DNA of 64,000 nucleotides from Larix kaempferi (GCA_027924585.1 BSBM01000001.1:54118501-54182500); one strand, 5' to 3'; positions 1 through 13,900 are shown, counted from the stretch's first letter. Made by a program: numbers and translations. The notes: generated from the letters alone by a model not told the origin.

Positions 1-1733
1 GATGATCTGGAAATAATAATAAAAATGACCAACTGCATCAATCATCATCTGGAGCATATATCCAACATATGGAATCATCAATAGGTGCATGTGGGACCAT
101 AAATCAGCATCATAAAGCACATGTGGTCCATCTCATCACGGATCCCAAGAATGACCATGGTCAAACTATGTTTGACTAGGTCAAAATACAACCAAGGACT
201 AGATCATAACAAATGATTAAGACATGTTCCTTTAACCATATTCACAGCTTAACTTCAAGTATAAACATCAATCAAGTGGCAGTTAATACATAGATATTTA
301 ATGCTATGTATAATTTACTTGCACCAAAGCTTTAAAGACATACTCACCAATGGACATGGTCTAACTACTAAGATAGGGTGAAGGCTAAGAACAAGGTTAG
401 GTAAAAGGGACGACTTGACCAATTCAGCTAAGAGATACTTTGGACGAGGAAAGAGGGGAGCTACACACTATGCTGGACAAGATAAACAAAGGGAATGGCA
501 GTGCTTCACAAATGGGTAAGTTGTTTAGAGAGTGCTTATTCAAACCTTGGCATCGTGTCTATATCAAGTTGATCCAAGTTCATTAGGATCATCCATTTAA
601 TTTCCATGGCCTTTTTGGCCTATATGATCCCTTTGGGATTTCACATGCGCTAAAAAGCACAACTAATCGCAGCTTGCATCCGGGGCATATTTACATTTAT
701 GAGGTCAGCAATATTTAGATTTAGCATTTATTTAGCCATTTCTTTTTAGACCTTTCTATACCCTTCATGGGGTATTTTAGCATTTCATTGCTTTAGCGTT
801 TATTCATCATGTGTTTAGAAACACATTCTAGAATTTTAAGTTCATAGGCTTTCATAAGAGATTTCCAATAATTTCCATAAATAGTACAAGTGCTTCAGGT
901 TTTAGCCAACAACATCTCATGTGACTAGAGCGAATTCCGTGCTAAGACACACATCGGGGCAACCAACTAGAATGATCTAGGCATAAAATCCAACTCACCA
1001 AGGGCAAGTTCTGTCACCAACTCAAATCCGAGACACAAAACAAACATGGATGCAATCCAACACAGCGGTAGGAACAGGGAAGTCCTCCATATCAAAAGTC
1101 AAAAGGCAAGTCAGGGTGAAAGCCAAAGTAGGGAAGGTCATGGATGGATGGAGTCAAGTGAATGTGGAGTCTAAGCTAGCAAACATAAATGTCATGAAAG
1201 ACCGTGTTCATGCTCATAGGAGGGTAATGAAACCAATGAGTATAGTCAATGAACCTTTAAGTGCAAGTAATACATCCAATTCATCATTTATATTCAACCA
1301 AGATATTTCATTTTATTTATTAGATAATACTGCCACATCATGATTTATATACCAAGTTAATGCTATGAAGATGACTAAAGCAACAAGATAATAATCAATG
1401 CTAACAATCACAAGTCTACAGGTCATATCATGTCATATCATCAATCAAGAACCAACTGAAACACTGAAACACTGCTGCAATAATAACATTTGGAACTCTA
1501 GGCACTGAACTGAAACTCTATGAAACAAAAGGTCATATCGATCATCAAATCTAAGCTCTCAAGGCTCAGCCTTGGCACAAGGTCTACTCAATGTCTGATA
1601 TACACTGCTTTGATCTGTAAGTGATCCCAAATAATGCCACTCATCATAACTGATCTCTGTAAAGGAAAAGCTCCGGAAAGTGCAGATATCTGCTCAGCAA
1701 GAATAGTAGCCCAGCTACTATGGTGTGATAATA
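1..1733 (-). mobile_element. Family A long LTR, copy 1 (partial, cut by window edge)
   Basis: This is the first part of a long LTR in reverse orientation. It matches, as reverse complement, the first 1.7 kb of the copies at 49685 and 58003, including the motif ending in the reverse of TGTTATCACACCATAG. Here the terminal TG is changed to TA. The next five bases are GTAAC, which would be one arm of the target duplication; the other arm lies left of the window. Only U3-type sequence is present. The promoter and U5 part seen in the other copies is off the edge. Confidence 0.8.
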
Positions 1734-2805
1734 GTAACCTTGGATTATCCCCCTAGTCACTTTTTGATCATCTCTTGGGCATCATCACATCTTATCACTT
1801 GATTTCTAGCAAGGAATCCTAAGGTGGGGCGCACTCTCTCTCATGGGCGCACTTGTTCATTGGCATCATAGCTTAAGTGATTGGGATGAACTAAAAGGTG
1901 GATTGGACCACCAAGGGGATCTCCTAGGGGCCCCAACATTGCAATCAAAGTTGTAACTTAAGATTTCTATTAACCACATAGGCTCATTGAGGCAATTTAC
2001 CCCCCAAAACTAAATGGCATTTTCTAGCTTTATTGAAATTTGTAAATGAGAAATATTCTCAGCCATTGATCTATTGTATCCATGTTTTAATCCTAGCCAT
2101 TCATCCTTTTGGCTAGGGATCTTGTTCATCTCTTCTCTATAAAAGAGAGTGAGCCACCATTTGTAAAGCACTTTTGCTTGTTTTCAGCAGTAATACAAAC
2201 AAGAAATTTGTGTGTTCCAAATCTCTTTGTTTTTGGATTGTGTTGATAAATATTTTCTTTTGCCATCCTCAACTAGTTGCTAGACCTTAGTTCCATTTGT
2301 TTCGGGCAATATTATGGTGTTTTACATGCAAGGAAGGAGAGCCAAGTTCACCCCAAGTGCCTTGGATTTCTCTATGAAAACGATTTGTTCATTTGCCTTC
2401 AATTTCTTACTATCTCTCTAGTTGATTTCCATGTCTTTTCAATTTGTAGCGTTGAGCTTAGTTTGGTTTGGTGATTTCCACTCACTAATTTAATCTTTGT
2501 GTTGCAGGTTGAAGGGAAAAAGACCTCAAGTGCGCCCTAGGAAAAAGAGGGATTTTTCTTCGGGCTTGGATCTATTCAAAATTTGTTAAGAAAAAAGGGA
2601 AGACTTCATTGGCCTCCGGAATCAAGTGAGTACCTCAAATCTATGGTCCCAAAAACTCTGAAATTCCATTTGTCAATCAGATTTCATTGCTTGCTCATTG
2701 TTTGTGTAGAGATAGATTAGAGCTTGTTTACATGGTCAACCACTTTGGAGGAGTTACATGGCATAACCACTCTCATTATTTTATTATTATTTGACTTGTC
2801 CCATT
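1734..2805 (+). mobile_element. LTR-like segment with TATA box, family undetermined
   Basis: No coding sequence is visible. A TATA box (CTATAAAAGAG at 2137-2147) is followed by a short leader, AATACAAACAAG, and pyrimidine-rich stretches. That order resembles the U3-R-U5 layout around 52300 and 60600 in family A. A polypyrimidine tract ending in TTGTGTTGCAG near 2500 looks like a splice acceptor. Exact ends and target duplications were not found, so the LTR call is an inference from layout only. Confidence 0.35.
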
Positions 2806-3923
2806 TGTTAGTTATAAGATATTGTTAATTTTTATCCCAAATGTCACTACTCAATCTGGGAACCCTGAGATCTCAATGGCCTTGAGTCTCTATAAGTCAA
2901 ATAAACCCTACTTCTCTATGCCAGAGAAGATCACATATAAAATAGACTTATAACTAAAAGCACTTATAGATCTCTTAACAACTTTGACCAAATAATAAGC
3001 AATCACACAAATTGACTCAAAATGTTACCATGGAAACCCCAATGGGAAAAACCAGCCTTGATGGGGCTTTCTTCTTTCTCGAGCCCATAGCAAATAAAGA
3101 GAGACTAGTTACATAGAGAAGTTTAGAAGATACAATTGAACCTGACATGTATAAAACCCTAGATCTGCATGCAGTAGCGCACTTGGGAAATGCGCCCATG
3201 TTGTCTGCTTTGATCTAGATCTCTCTAAAGGTCTGTCTCTGCCAATCTCGAATGTAGTACCACCTCTCTCAATCCACATCCCTGATCTGCTCTGTCAAAG
3301 AAGAAAGTCTGCAACCTCACTCTATAGAATGCGCCCCCCTGCATGGGAAAATGAGCCCTCTCTATAGCTGTAAAGTCGCCCAAGCTCAGATCTCAATCTA
3401 TCTTTGATAAGATCGTCTCAGATCTTCTTCAATCACTGAAGAAGATCAATCCTGAAAGCCTCGGCTCATGTAGCCTCAAGCAGAACTGCTCTCCAATCAA
3501 CCACATCTTCCTCTCCTCAGGAAGTGCGCCCCTGCTGCTCTGGAAAGTCGCCCTAGCTCAAACATTGGGCTATATCCTCTATGATGCTCTCACTGCCCAT
3601 AGTAACTGACTAACTGATGCCTCTGATCAAGTGAGGACTTATCCCTCTCAAATCTCCTCACTATCCCTCTCTGCAGATACGCCCCCTCTCTTAGGAAGTC
3701 GCCCTCTCTACATGCACAAGTCGCCCTCACCCTCACTCTCCTCTCTCTCTGAAGAAACTGTTGAATAACCTCTTCCGGTGACCTCCTGCCTCCTTATAAT
3801 AACTCACTGATCAATTAGGGTTTCCGAAACCCTGATATGAGTGCATGCAAAAATCCTACTTTTGCATACTTTTTAATTAAAAAGTCTGCATGCATGAGGC
3901 AAATCACCCCGAAAGGTCTGCAT
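2806..3923 (-). mobile_element. Copia-type LTR, reverse orientation, split by a hAT element
   Basis: Begins TGTTAGTTATAAG, resembling the LTR starts at 25870 and 35769. It carries the block GGAAACCCCAATGGGAAAAA (3033-3052), also found in the LTRs at 25870, 31299, 35769 and 54803. A minus-strand TATA-like sequence lies near 3795. The text is rich in repeated GCGCCC/TCGCCC words. The sequence resumes after the inserted hAT element and may end near 5118 (CTAACA, matching the TGTTAG start). No matching 5-bp duplication was found at those limits. Confidence 0.5.
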
Positions 3924-4976
3924 CAATGTAGTCAAACTCTTTTGATACTCACGAGTCTTGTTGAGTCTTGCCGATCAGTAGGTGAAACGAGTACTCGCTA
4001 CAAACTCGTGGAGTGAACTCGGCACTCGTTGCACTCGCCAAGAACACGTTGCACTCGCCGGAACTTGTCGCACTCACCGGAACTCGCAGATACTTGCCCA
4101 ATCAGTCGCTGATTAGACAGTTGACCGCATAGATTTCGTTTTGGAGGGAAAGTTTGGGCTCCGGAGGGAAACCCTTGCCCTGTGCCTTTAAGAAGGCATT
4201 TCCACTGCTGCATTCACATTCCAGTTCACGGTTCAGAGTGAGTTGTGAGTCTGAGTTCGACACTAATCTGCCCTAAACTCTGAGTTATAATCTCACATGT
4301 TAATGTGCTAACTATTAGGGCTTGTTGCTTGCTCATCAAATCTATGGCTATGTTGATTTATGACAATTATATATTGAGCTAGGGCTGTCAATATATTCTG
4401 TTATAAGGGAATTTTGCCATCAATGTATTCGCTATTATATTGCTGTAAATACAACACTCTGCTCATGTTATAATACACCATGGATCTCTGTTGATGCAAG
4501 ATTGATCATTGTCATACTAAAACCCAACTCAATTTGATTAGTAATCATTTACTGAGAGACATTCAAGGTCGTTGTTGTTAGAGCTAGGACTGTTATATAC
4601 TCCAAATCTGAGATACAATAAGGATATTTGTGGAGGATTTCACTATTAATGTAATAGGCTCTCTCTTCCATACAATGCTGGTCATTATCATTACCTTTTG
4701 GCTCTTTTTGGTACTGCAGAATTGTGATGCATACTGCATTCTTTTGGGCAGCCATTGACGCAAAATCAAATCACTGTATCTAATAGAATTGTTTTTGTAA
4801 CTTGTATGGATTAAAAATGTCATTATGTATGATAGAATGTCATTATGTATGCTTTTTGTGCACAAAAGATACTATATTTTTAATTTTTAAATTTTTTCAT
4901 ATTTGCCGAGTCTTATCCGAGTCTGCCGAGTCCCAAGCCAGCCGAGTATTTGCCGAGTCCAATTCTGACTACACTG
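3924..4976. mobile_element. hAT-type non-autonomous element, 1053 bp, 'GCCGAGT' word
   Basis: Flanked by the exact 8-bp duplication GTCTGCAT (3916-3923 and 4977-4984), the length typical of hAT transposons. Ends are imperfect inverted repeats, CAATGTAGTCA on the left and TGACTACACTG on the right. Both subterminal zones repeat one word: ACTCGC/ACTCGG at the left and its reverse, GCCGAGT, at the right. The middle is AT-rich and non-coding. The Ser/Glu-rich peptide readable across the right zone only translates the word. It lies inside a copia-type LTR. Confidence 0.85.
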
Positions 4977-4984
4977 GTCTGCAT

Positions 4985-5605
4985 GCATCCACCGTTGGAT
5001 TCATGCCATCTCGTAGAGTGTATCTCACCCTCTACCCCATCCTGATGCCTATACTGCAAATGCACCTCCATGCAAGGCATCTAATCATGGAGGACCGAGA
5101 TACCACTATCTCTAACAGATATTACTATTGTATTGTTTTCCTCAGAGAAAAGCATGGATCTAGAAGAATCCAAGATTATTTTATAATTTTTCTTCAAGAG
5201 ATTAGTGGATCTAGGAAAACAATTATTATTTTATTGTAAAGAAGGTCGAGCTCAACTCTATTTAAAGAGTAGCTCTCTCCATTTGTAATGGTTGGATTTA
5301 TGAGGAGTTCTCCTCTTGGAGTTTTTTTGAATATCTTTTTGAAGGCTTCATGAGAAGTGCAAGGGTTCTTTCCAATCATATGTGAAGCTATGTTTTCTTT
5401 TCTAATTGTTGGTGGATGCTAGAAGTTTCTTCGAGAGGCCATCGGGGAAGGGTATATTTACCACGTTGGAAGGGTTTAATATGAGGGTTATTACTGTTTT
5501 ATTCTCCTATGTTGCTTTATTTATGAATGTATTGTATTGCACCTATCATCTTGTTAAGAGTTACTGTTGGATTAATACTTTATTGTTGGACACACCCTTA
5601 TAACA
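4985..5605 (+). mobile_element. LTR remnant with TATA box and adjoining primer-binding site
   Basis: The first ~130 bp probably still belong to the LTR split by the preceding hAT element. Further on, a forward TATA-like box (CTATTTAAAG, 5258-5267) lies about 340 bp before the terminal CTTATAACA. That end is followed immediately by TGGTTTGAGAGTGG (5606-5619), a decayed match to the TGGTATCAGAGC site that pairs with initiator methionine tRNA. This order marks the 3' end of a 5' LTR. Its start is not defined and the following interior (5620-6049) shows no recognisable gene. Confidence 0.5.
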
Positions 5606-6049
5606 TGGTTTGAGAGTGGTAGCTTTAGGGCCCTCCAAAAATGTTTCTGCATAATCTAGCAGCAAGTTAAGGCTGATTGTAGGTTGCTGTTAGCAGATAT
5701 ATTTGTCTTAAACATTCATAAAACTGTTTTCTTAGTTTGACCTTTCAACTCCATCTGTCCTATATTGGATAGGCACTAGTCCCGATCCTCCACCACCTTA
5801 TTTTACTATCCTATAAATTATGTTTTGTTAAAGCTAACTCTTCATATCACCTTGAGCCTTCTTGTCATAGCTTTAGTAATCCTATCTTAGGGAAGTACCC
5901 CTTGTGCTAGAGGAGAGCCGGCCTAAAGTAAGAGGAAGAGCTATTGTGGTGATAGTGGGCAGCCTTCTTGAGCTCCCCTCGGATTGCACTTGTGTTTTAG
6001 GGCTTCACCACTTTGAGTGCGGGATCGAGAGTTAACAATTCGCTCTCTC

Positions 6050-6400
6050 ATAACCCTAGGAAATGAACTGCAAATACTTCTAAATCCCAAGTGTATTCCT
6101 CAATTGTCCTTATTTCTAGCAAACAAATGAGTTTTGTGAATATCTCCTCAACATCTATATCCTTGAATCTTTCGAAAAAAATATCTTGAAAGCATCCCAT
6201 GATAACAAAGTACTTGAACTTTGGAGTTCCACCACAAGAACCAATCATAAGCAGACTTGTCTAAGTATATCAATGTTGCTCTAAGCTTTTTGCCCTCACC
6301 ATGAATCTAGTGTATTTGAGAGGAACGTTCCATTTTATTTACCAAAATCATACCTTCCCGACAATTTTCTCCATTAAACTTGGGGAATTTATTTTTTATT
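6050..6400 (-). pseudogene. Ty3/gypsy gag remnant
   Basis: Minus-strand translation in shifting frames gives stretches parallel to the gag of element D (23786-24696): KFPKFNGEN (D has ELPKYDGLD), VNKME, then YLDKSAYDWFLWW (D has YLGGDAYDWFTWW), then FERFKDIDVEEIFTKL and EEYTWDLEVFAVHFL. These are the capsid-region motifs of plant Metaviridae-type gag. The reading frame is broken by frameshifts and stops, and no zinc knuckle, protease or polymerase follows. It is a decayed relative of D and does not belong to the forward-oriented LTR on its left. Confidence 0.7.
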
Positions 6401-8749
6401 TTATTCATAAACATTGTAGAATGTCCTGTCGAGCCACTAGTGGAGGTAGAACTTGTTCCCCGGGGCTTGTAGAGGAGGAGTTGCACGTTGATGCCTTCCT
6501 TTGTACCATTGTTGTCGCGGTTCTAACATTTGCTTATAGTGAAGCTATGCTTGTCTTTATCTCAGTTGTGTCATTTTTTAATGAGCTTATATCGTCTTTT
6601 GTTTATTTGGTTTCTTATCTTGCTCATTTTGGCCAAACCATATTTAAATCATTCTTCGAACATACACTCATAACTTCACAATAGCTTGGTTATTGCATTG
6701 TAACCGTCACAGGATAATGCAATTGAAGTACAGATTCTATAGGACGATGATTCTAGTACTAGTTGGTATGAAACTAGTGGTTTCAATCGTGCACAAAGTG
6801 CAAACAAGAGAGGCACACATAGCACGGGATATATATAAAAATACATATTTGATCATAACTGATGAAAGAATGATGAAAGTTTGAATACAACAATGTGTAT
6901 AAATTCACAAGTATGGTTTAAAAGTCATGTCTTTTGAGAATGGATGCGACTTATCACAATTAATTAATAATTGTTTTTATATTATCATTTATGACCTTGG
7001 GGTGTTTATTAGGGTGGTAAGATACATTTTAGGTATATTAAAGAAATAGGTACAACAGTAATTTCCAACTTACCCAATTCAACTAGATAAGATAAGATAA
7101 GATAATTTTATTAATGTCCAACGAATGACCACAAAAGTAGGTCAATGGGACTGTTTGGTATTATGATGTCAATACAAACTAGGAGCACTAAGGCGGCTCC
7201 TATAAAAGTGAGATGTAGAAAGAAAAGTATGATTCTAACCTAAATACCAAAAGGCAAACTCCAAGGATGGAGAGCCGATCTAGGAAAGAGATGTACAAAG
7301 AAAATGGATCTAGGATCTGTGATACAAGAGGTGTAAGTCTGTCATGGTTAACATTCGAGGCCAAATGGAGGAAGCTCAAAATAGAACTCTGCCTGGAGGA
7401 AGAGCTGGAAGAGGAGCTAGACTGGGTAATGCATTGCTGCCTAAAGTGGGGGGCCTGTCGCTGTGACCTGGACAAAATCATCTGGCTGCTGGTATGGAGC
7501 CGAGGCTGGTCATGTCATCGAGGTCTAAAAAAAGTGGAGGTGGTCCTCCTCATTCAAACTGATCTGGGGTCAGAAGCAGTACTACCATCCCTCTTTTGGA
7601 GCAACTAGAAGATTGGAGCACCAAAAGGAAGGAAGTAATCCGCTGAGGTAAGGCTGGTCTAGAATGTGATCGTGGGTGAATGACAAGGGAGCGAAGCTGG
7701 AGGGCCTCCTGCAAGTAAAGGGGCAGAGAAACAGCAAGAAGAAAACAAGAAAAAAATCCAACTGTGGATTGGGTGGAACAATTGATGTAGGTAGCATGCC
7801 AACAAAAAGTTGGTGATGCCGTAAATCCTGGAGTCCATCTTCCTATGTAAACAATCTTAAGGTAGTCTCACTTGATCACTGCTTTTAAATTTTCTTACTT
7901 TATGAAAACTGGTTGTACTTGTATCTAATCATAACTTAGTTTCCAGTTCCTTATTGCAACACTATTCCAATTCTTAGATAGAAGGAGCTTAGATATCCAT
8001 AGAAAAAAAGATGTGGCATGAATCTTATTAAACTAGTTTTCAATGAAGAATCCCTTATAGTTGTGAGAAAAGAAAATCTTTACAAACTCACATTAGTTGA
8101 AACTTGAAAGAAAGTTCTTATGTCAACTGGTCATAAGCACCATCTTATGTCAACTGGTCATAAGCACCAGTATATCTCATGAAAATTAATCTTAAAAGCT
8201 AAATCAAATGAAGTCATTCTAGAATTTCACCAGACATGCTGTCTTCCTTTTGCATTTACCTCACTTAACATAATTTACAATTGCTCTGAAAGAGAGACCA
8301 AAGCACTTGAAAACAGAAAAAAAACACTGGACCTACATTTCTAACCTACTTATCTTAATAATCTTCTTTCAAAGTTGAAAAATATTATAATAATCCCCTA
8401 CCTCTGACTTAGTTGCATTATTAACCAAGCAATTGTTGAGACTTGGTTTTCTATATTGGTGTGTTTTATTTTCCAATCTTTTCGAAATGATCTGTTTTTT
8501 TCAAGCATTAAGTTTGAACTTTGGTGCACTTGTTTAGGAAGCCTGCAATATTTCTGTGCTATTGTTAAAAATAAAACCAAAAAAATCTATTTATAAAGGT
8601 TACGTCAATACCAACAAACTGCAGCTTGAATAAAGGAATAAAGGAATAAAGTTAAGCATGTATCATCCTTCTAATCAAAACCAGAAACAATCAGAGCAGT
8701 TCACTTCCAGCTATATTAGTTGACAGAAGCAGGGAAAGATTCTGAAGAC
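6401..8749. other. Intron sequence without recognisable gene
   Basis: No exon or transposon protein was recognised. It contains a short GATAA microsatellite (about 7086-7108) followed by a segment shared in reverse with 38855-38885. A perfect 27-bp tandem duplication (8117-8143 and 8144-8170) is present. A 113-codon open frame at 7267-7608 has no similarity I recognise. The last part is the start of the intron that follows the exon at 8750-8836 in the minus-strand gene. Confidence 0.5.
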
Positions 8750-8836
8750 CTTAAACCCCGATCTTCGAGTTGCTATAGAAACAGCTTGGAATTGTGGAAA
8801 ATCATTCAACTTGGACGCCACATAAGATCTTCCAAT
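8750..8836 (-). CDS. TVP38/TMEM64-family membrane protein, internal exon (third visible)
   Basis: An 87-bp exon coding 29 residues, from IGRSYVASKLNDFPQF to RRSGFK. It is preceded by an ATGCAG acceptor and followed by AAG|GTCTTC. Both borders are phase 0, so it joins in frame after the exon at 17454-17552. In plant TVP38/TMEM64 (VTT-domain) proteins the stretch after the glycine-rich core reads similarly, with a G(R/K)(S/T)(Y/F)V start, a basic KL..(Y/F)P.F segment and a conserved RSG(F/P)K. These are multi-pass proteins of the secretory pathway, related to the lipid-scramblase-like DedA/VMP1 group. Later exons, expected to carry the LVPLLPFN-type motif, were not found and should lie left of the window. 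Confidence 0.85.
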
Positions 8837-9378
8837 CTGCATCAAGGTAAAAGAAGGGTAAATAAAACAAGGCGATATCTCCTAATTAATTCTCTCTGCT
8901 GAAGACCATTCTAGACAAGCATTCCAAAACATACCAGAGATTTGAAACAGTGGATGTTTGTTGATTTCTTTTAATCATTTTTACATTTATCTTTATTTGA
9001 AAATACAGTACTTTGCAGTGGGTTCACTGGTTTCCTTGGTGTAATGCAGGCCCACGTACTCTCATAGCTTTGCTACTATATCCGACAGAATCCAATTGGA
9101 GCACATACTTTTATACACCTATTGGAAACGCTTTCCTAAATTAATTTCCTCCTCACAGAAATCCAGGACAAAAATGCACCAAAATCTTATTGGCATAACA
9201 GTAACTACAACTATGAGCATCCTACATTAACTTTGCTAACTACCTTAACTGCAATTCCCTCTACCATCAATGAGATACATTATATCTATGTTGCACTTGT
9301 TTTGGGGATGAGGGAACAAGTCCCCGGGACAGCTAGAGCACACCCCCAAATTTTCAGGGGATGACAAGTTAGGAACGG

Positions 9379-9415
<37 letters not shown>

Positions 9416-9557
9416 ACTTTAAAAAGTTAGAATTCACCACAAACATTTGTAGTTGCTTGTAAGCACAAAAGTCTATATGATATAGTATTATGCACATCCC
9501 TTACACTTGCTATCTAAAAAAGCTCCAGCAAATAAGAAAAGGGTTGAGCGACATTCC

Positions 9558-10953
9558 TGTAATATCCCAACTGATATTTTCTGTCTTTGTGTAGAGATTA
9601 TGAAGTTGTTGTTGTTCCTTTGATGTCTCAATGCCCAAAACTTAAAGAAAATATGAATGCATGTATAGAACTATGATTGCATGATAATGCATGCAAATTG
9701 CATGGGGTTGCATAAACCCTAAAAACCCAAGTAATCAGATATGCAATAAGATCAAATCAGAAATGATGCATGTACGTACCAATGGTTTGTGCTCGACTTG
9801 TAGTACAATATAAGGCAGACATGCAAGGCATGCACTGAGTATAGAACAAGATATGAGATGTCTCCTTCAGTATAATTTGCCCATGCAAGGAATGGGCCTC
9901 CCTCAGTCTTTAGATTGAATAAAGAATGCTCCAGAAAGGGGATATGGCTCCAAGAAGCAAGTATAAGGCTTATAGTGGCCTTCTGATCAGTATGGAAGAA
10001 GCATGCAGCCCATGCATCAACCCTAGGTCAAGTTACGAGTTTGGATCTCAATGGCAATTCACCCATGCAAAATAAGTGCACCCTCCTTAATATCCAGATC
10101 AATATATATAGCTCCAGAAGAGTGATACGAACCCAACATTCCACAGTAATGCTTATAATAGCCCTCTCAGCAGTATAGAAAAGACATGCAGGCCATGCAT
10201 CAGTGTTAAGATGAGATATGAATTACCTCCAATAGATTAATTCGCCCATGCAAAGTGAAGGCATCCTCTTCTTTATTAAATCTTTGGAATTAGCTTCTGA
10301 AATAGTTGAATGGATCCAATAAGCTGCAGGAAGGATCAATAGCAGTATCTCTGGTGAATAGTCAGAATAACAAAGTCTGAATGGCTCAAATGAATGCGCC
10401 CTCAATGATCTCAGAAGATGTGAAGCACCCTCTCCATCCTTTGGCTTGAATCTTTGACAACATTGAATCCTTTATGTAATGATGAAGCACAATAGTAAAC
10501 CTGTATGATTTACCCCTGGAAATGATTAGGGAAGATAGATTTCGCTCCCGAAACACACTTGTTGGCTAAGGGATGCGCCCTCAACCCTAACTTGGCTCAC
10601 AGAGCTCTCAATACGAATCTCACTGATCAAAAATAACTTTAGCATGCTGAGCAACTCGCTTTTTCCTTCTTTTATCATGTTGAGTTTGCATGCCTTGACT
10701 CGTTTTTCTTTCTTTTATTAAGTTGAGGTTGCATGCACTCACTTCCGGATGCATGCATGCACTTTAATTAATTAAACTCTTGTCGCATGCACTATGAGTT
10801 TGGCTCGCATGTTATGCATGTCAGTTGCTACTTGCCTCGGTGGCCTTCTTTTACCTACCGATGACTTAATATCATTGCTTAAGATCTTCTTTTAATCCAA
10901 TGGCATCAGTCCTCTATTAATTCCTTGATTGTCAGTAACGTGACATTACAATC
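9558..10953 (-). repeat. Left (3') LTR of element M
   Basis: A 1396-bp LTR from TGTAATATCCC to GACATTACA. From about 9767 onward it runs parallel to the right copy with only scattered differences by eye. For example, TACCAATGGTTTGTGCT occurs in both. The words GCGCCCTC and CATGCA recur in it. Confidence 0.8.
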
Positions 10954-13900
10954 CTCCCTCGCCAAAGATTGCTTGTCCTCAAGCAATGCCAACGCAACTC
11001 CATAATCAATCAAACTAAACCAGTTGAATCTAGGGAGGATCCCAGGGTCCCAAATCATCCTATGATATATGTAGCACCTTCTACTCAAAGTACTGTCCTG
11101 CGAGGTACCATCACAAATGACCTCCTGAAAGCATCCTGTAAGTAGAGTAATCAACCATGGTGTAAGCTTAGCCATTTCCTCAAAATCTCTCTACTAAAAC
11201 TTCCATTCCCTGTACCTGGAAATAAATAATGGTCCTCTCACCTCTAACAACCACAAAACTGCTAGTCACTGAAATCCCAGGGTCCCAAATCAATCTGAGA
11301 ACGATGACGTACCTACTGTATCCATTGCCACCCTATGTAGTATCGACACAAAGAGCATCCTGTAGACTCCCAAGCATCCAAGCCAGTAAACGTTGTATCC
11401 ATCCCTCATAAGGTCTCCCACCTAGGAAGCTAATCCACTGCTCCATATGGATAGGCTCTTGAAAGTGATAGTTGACTCTCGCCCTCATGTCAGCAGTTGT
11501 ATTGTCCACTACTGCAATCTCAGGATGCCTTGCTACCCAAAAAAAGAGACCATCATCCGATCATTGAGCCACTTTGATCATCACTAGTTGTTTCTCATGC
11601 TCTGTCAACATCCACCTCTCCTGGAATGCCAAGCAGAAATATTTGTAAGAGCTGACCCCCTCACTATGAATAGTGTAGTGCATAGGAAACCAGGTGAAGT
11701 CTGCAATTCTGTTGTCATACTCGATCTCAAATACCGACAAAGGAAATCTGCTCCGATCACTGGTAACGACTCTGGGCTGCTCATGAACTCTAATCATCTC
11801 CTCAAGAGATAGTGCTATCACTCACGCTACCCTATACTTCGAGGAAATCACTGGAACTTGTGAGAAATCTGATAACTGGTGAATCTCTACACATATGTAC
11901 TATGCACCTTGCATCCTCAATATACCTGTGATGCAATCTAACAATAGGCTCCCCCATAGCTGCTTATAAATGGTTGAAGGCTGCATCAATGCAGGTCCTG
12001 ACTTACCCTGTTGACTAGACATAATATCCACCAACTTTCTCCATGCAAACCTACCTAGAATATGCCTGTAAAAGGTGAAGTCATCCGAGTCCCCCACTAG
12101 CCTGTATGATGTGAAGCGCTCTCTAACCCGAGCGTTGGTCTTCCTGGTGCTAACCCTAGAATCCATCTGACTACCCCTGAAGATCCAAGCAATTCTAAGC
12201 TGAAAAAACTCCTCAGAAGACTGCTCTATCATGCATCCAAACCTAAGCATCCCACGAATAAACTCTTAAAAGCGAAGACTGGGCATCTCCTCCGTAGCGG
12301 CTCCACTGTCAATCTCAATCCTGCATACCAGGGAAGAAAGCCTATACTGCCATAAAGAAGAAGTCTCAACCTCTTCTCCACAGACATCCCAGAAATGTAG
12401 CAGATCGATCACCGTCATAACTTTGTCAATCCTCTCTACCATCTAAAACAATCCATCGCTCAAATGAATGCCTAGATCCCACCACCAAATGGGGAGTGCA
12501 CCAAACCCAACTCCTACAGGCTGTTGTCGTGCCATGCTGATAATCATCGTAGTCTCAATGAACCAAGCCCTCAGGATGCAATCCTCTGGTGGAAACCAAT
12601 TACCAAGAAGCGACTATGAGCCTGCCATTATGTTCGACTCCTGCCCAACTGCATTGAGAGATCTGCTAGCCCACTCATCGTCTATGTGCTCAAATAATCC
12701 ATGGAGTCTAAGCCTCTCTCTGGAGAATAGCTTGGCCACCTATGATGCCTCATACTCATGCAGATACCAAGAATAATCTACCAAATGCAAATCCCGCATA
12801 GCCCTCATGATCTTCTCCCTAAGTGAGGACTCAAGGTCTATACATGGGTAATCTCTATAGGAGATGATGTCATCCCCCACTCTATCAATTGCAATCCCTG
12901 CAAACCAATCTAATCTCCCCTGTGTACTTGGTGTACCAATCCCATGGTCAAATTGAAAGATCTCTGTTGTGGCCAAGATGCCACTCACCTCATCTAACTG
13001 TCTCAGGTGAACCTCCCAATCCTTGATGTGTAACAGCAATATATAGCTCTGCCCTTGCATGTGTGACTGGGAAGTAACTAGTGTGTTGGTCAACCCAAGG
13101 GCATGACCAAAATCCAAAAATAAAGTCTAGAAGTAGACCAGTGAGCATCATGCTCTCTGACCCTCATCGGATGATATCCTTGATAAAAATAGGCCATCAA
13201 GGGATCTAATGCTATATGAAGCATGCCCTTCCACTCACTGATCCTAGGGCAACCCAATTCAAGGGTATGCTCGTGATTTCTGTCAGGTGGTCTCCCCAAA
13301 GTAAACACTCTGAAACTCCACAAGACCTCACCATGTGCCATTGTGTACCCCTATAAACTATTGCATACTCCGGTATCCTCCTGAGTCATCGAGTATCCTG
13401 TATGCGCTACTGTAGCCAATACTCCACTGATATCAACAAAGCCTGTAACCCAGTCCATCTCTATATCTGCCATATATCTTCCCACCCACCCTCTGTATGC
13501 ATATACTTCCCTATTGGTTGATCCACAGGGAACGTGCTCAACTATCTCCTCCATGGCTAAACCTCTCTCCAATAGAGATGGCTCATGATCCCTTGTCTGA
13601 TCCAAACCCTCTATGTCAGATCTCTCCTCGATCACTTGCAACTTTGAGTGCTCCTCGTGTAGAATCAAAACCAGATGCTCTCCCTTCAAGCCATGGGTGC
13701 CACTCAGCTATCCTGTATCCTATGTGTGTTGCGGTATCCTCTTGTGCACTCACTCTACTGGTGTCATCTGAACCTGGATCCCACACATGTACTATACCCA
13801 TCCCGGAAAATACGGAATGCATCCATGTCACTATCAACTGGTCCGTGGAGTGTGTCTCCCGTCAACACATCTGCAACTACAAACAGAACCATCAATGGCC

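Noticed and set aside
4802-5239. 145-codon frame with Ser/Glu-rich repeats
   Set aside because: The repetitive part is only the translation of the GCCGAGT word of the hAT element, and the frame crosses the element's end and target duplication.
7267-7608. 113-codon forward frame starting MESRSRKEMYKENG
   Set aside because: No similarity recognised, no promoter or splice context, and an opposite-strand frame of similar length overlaps it. Probably chance, though not excluded.
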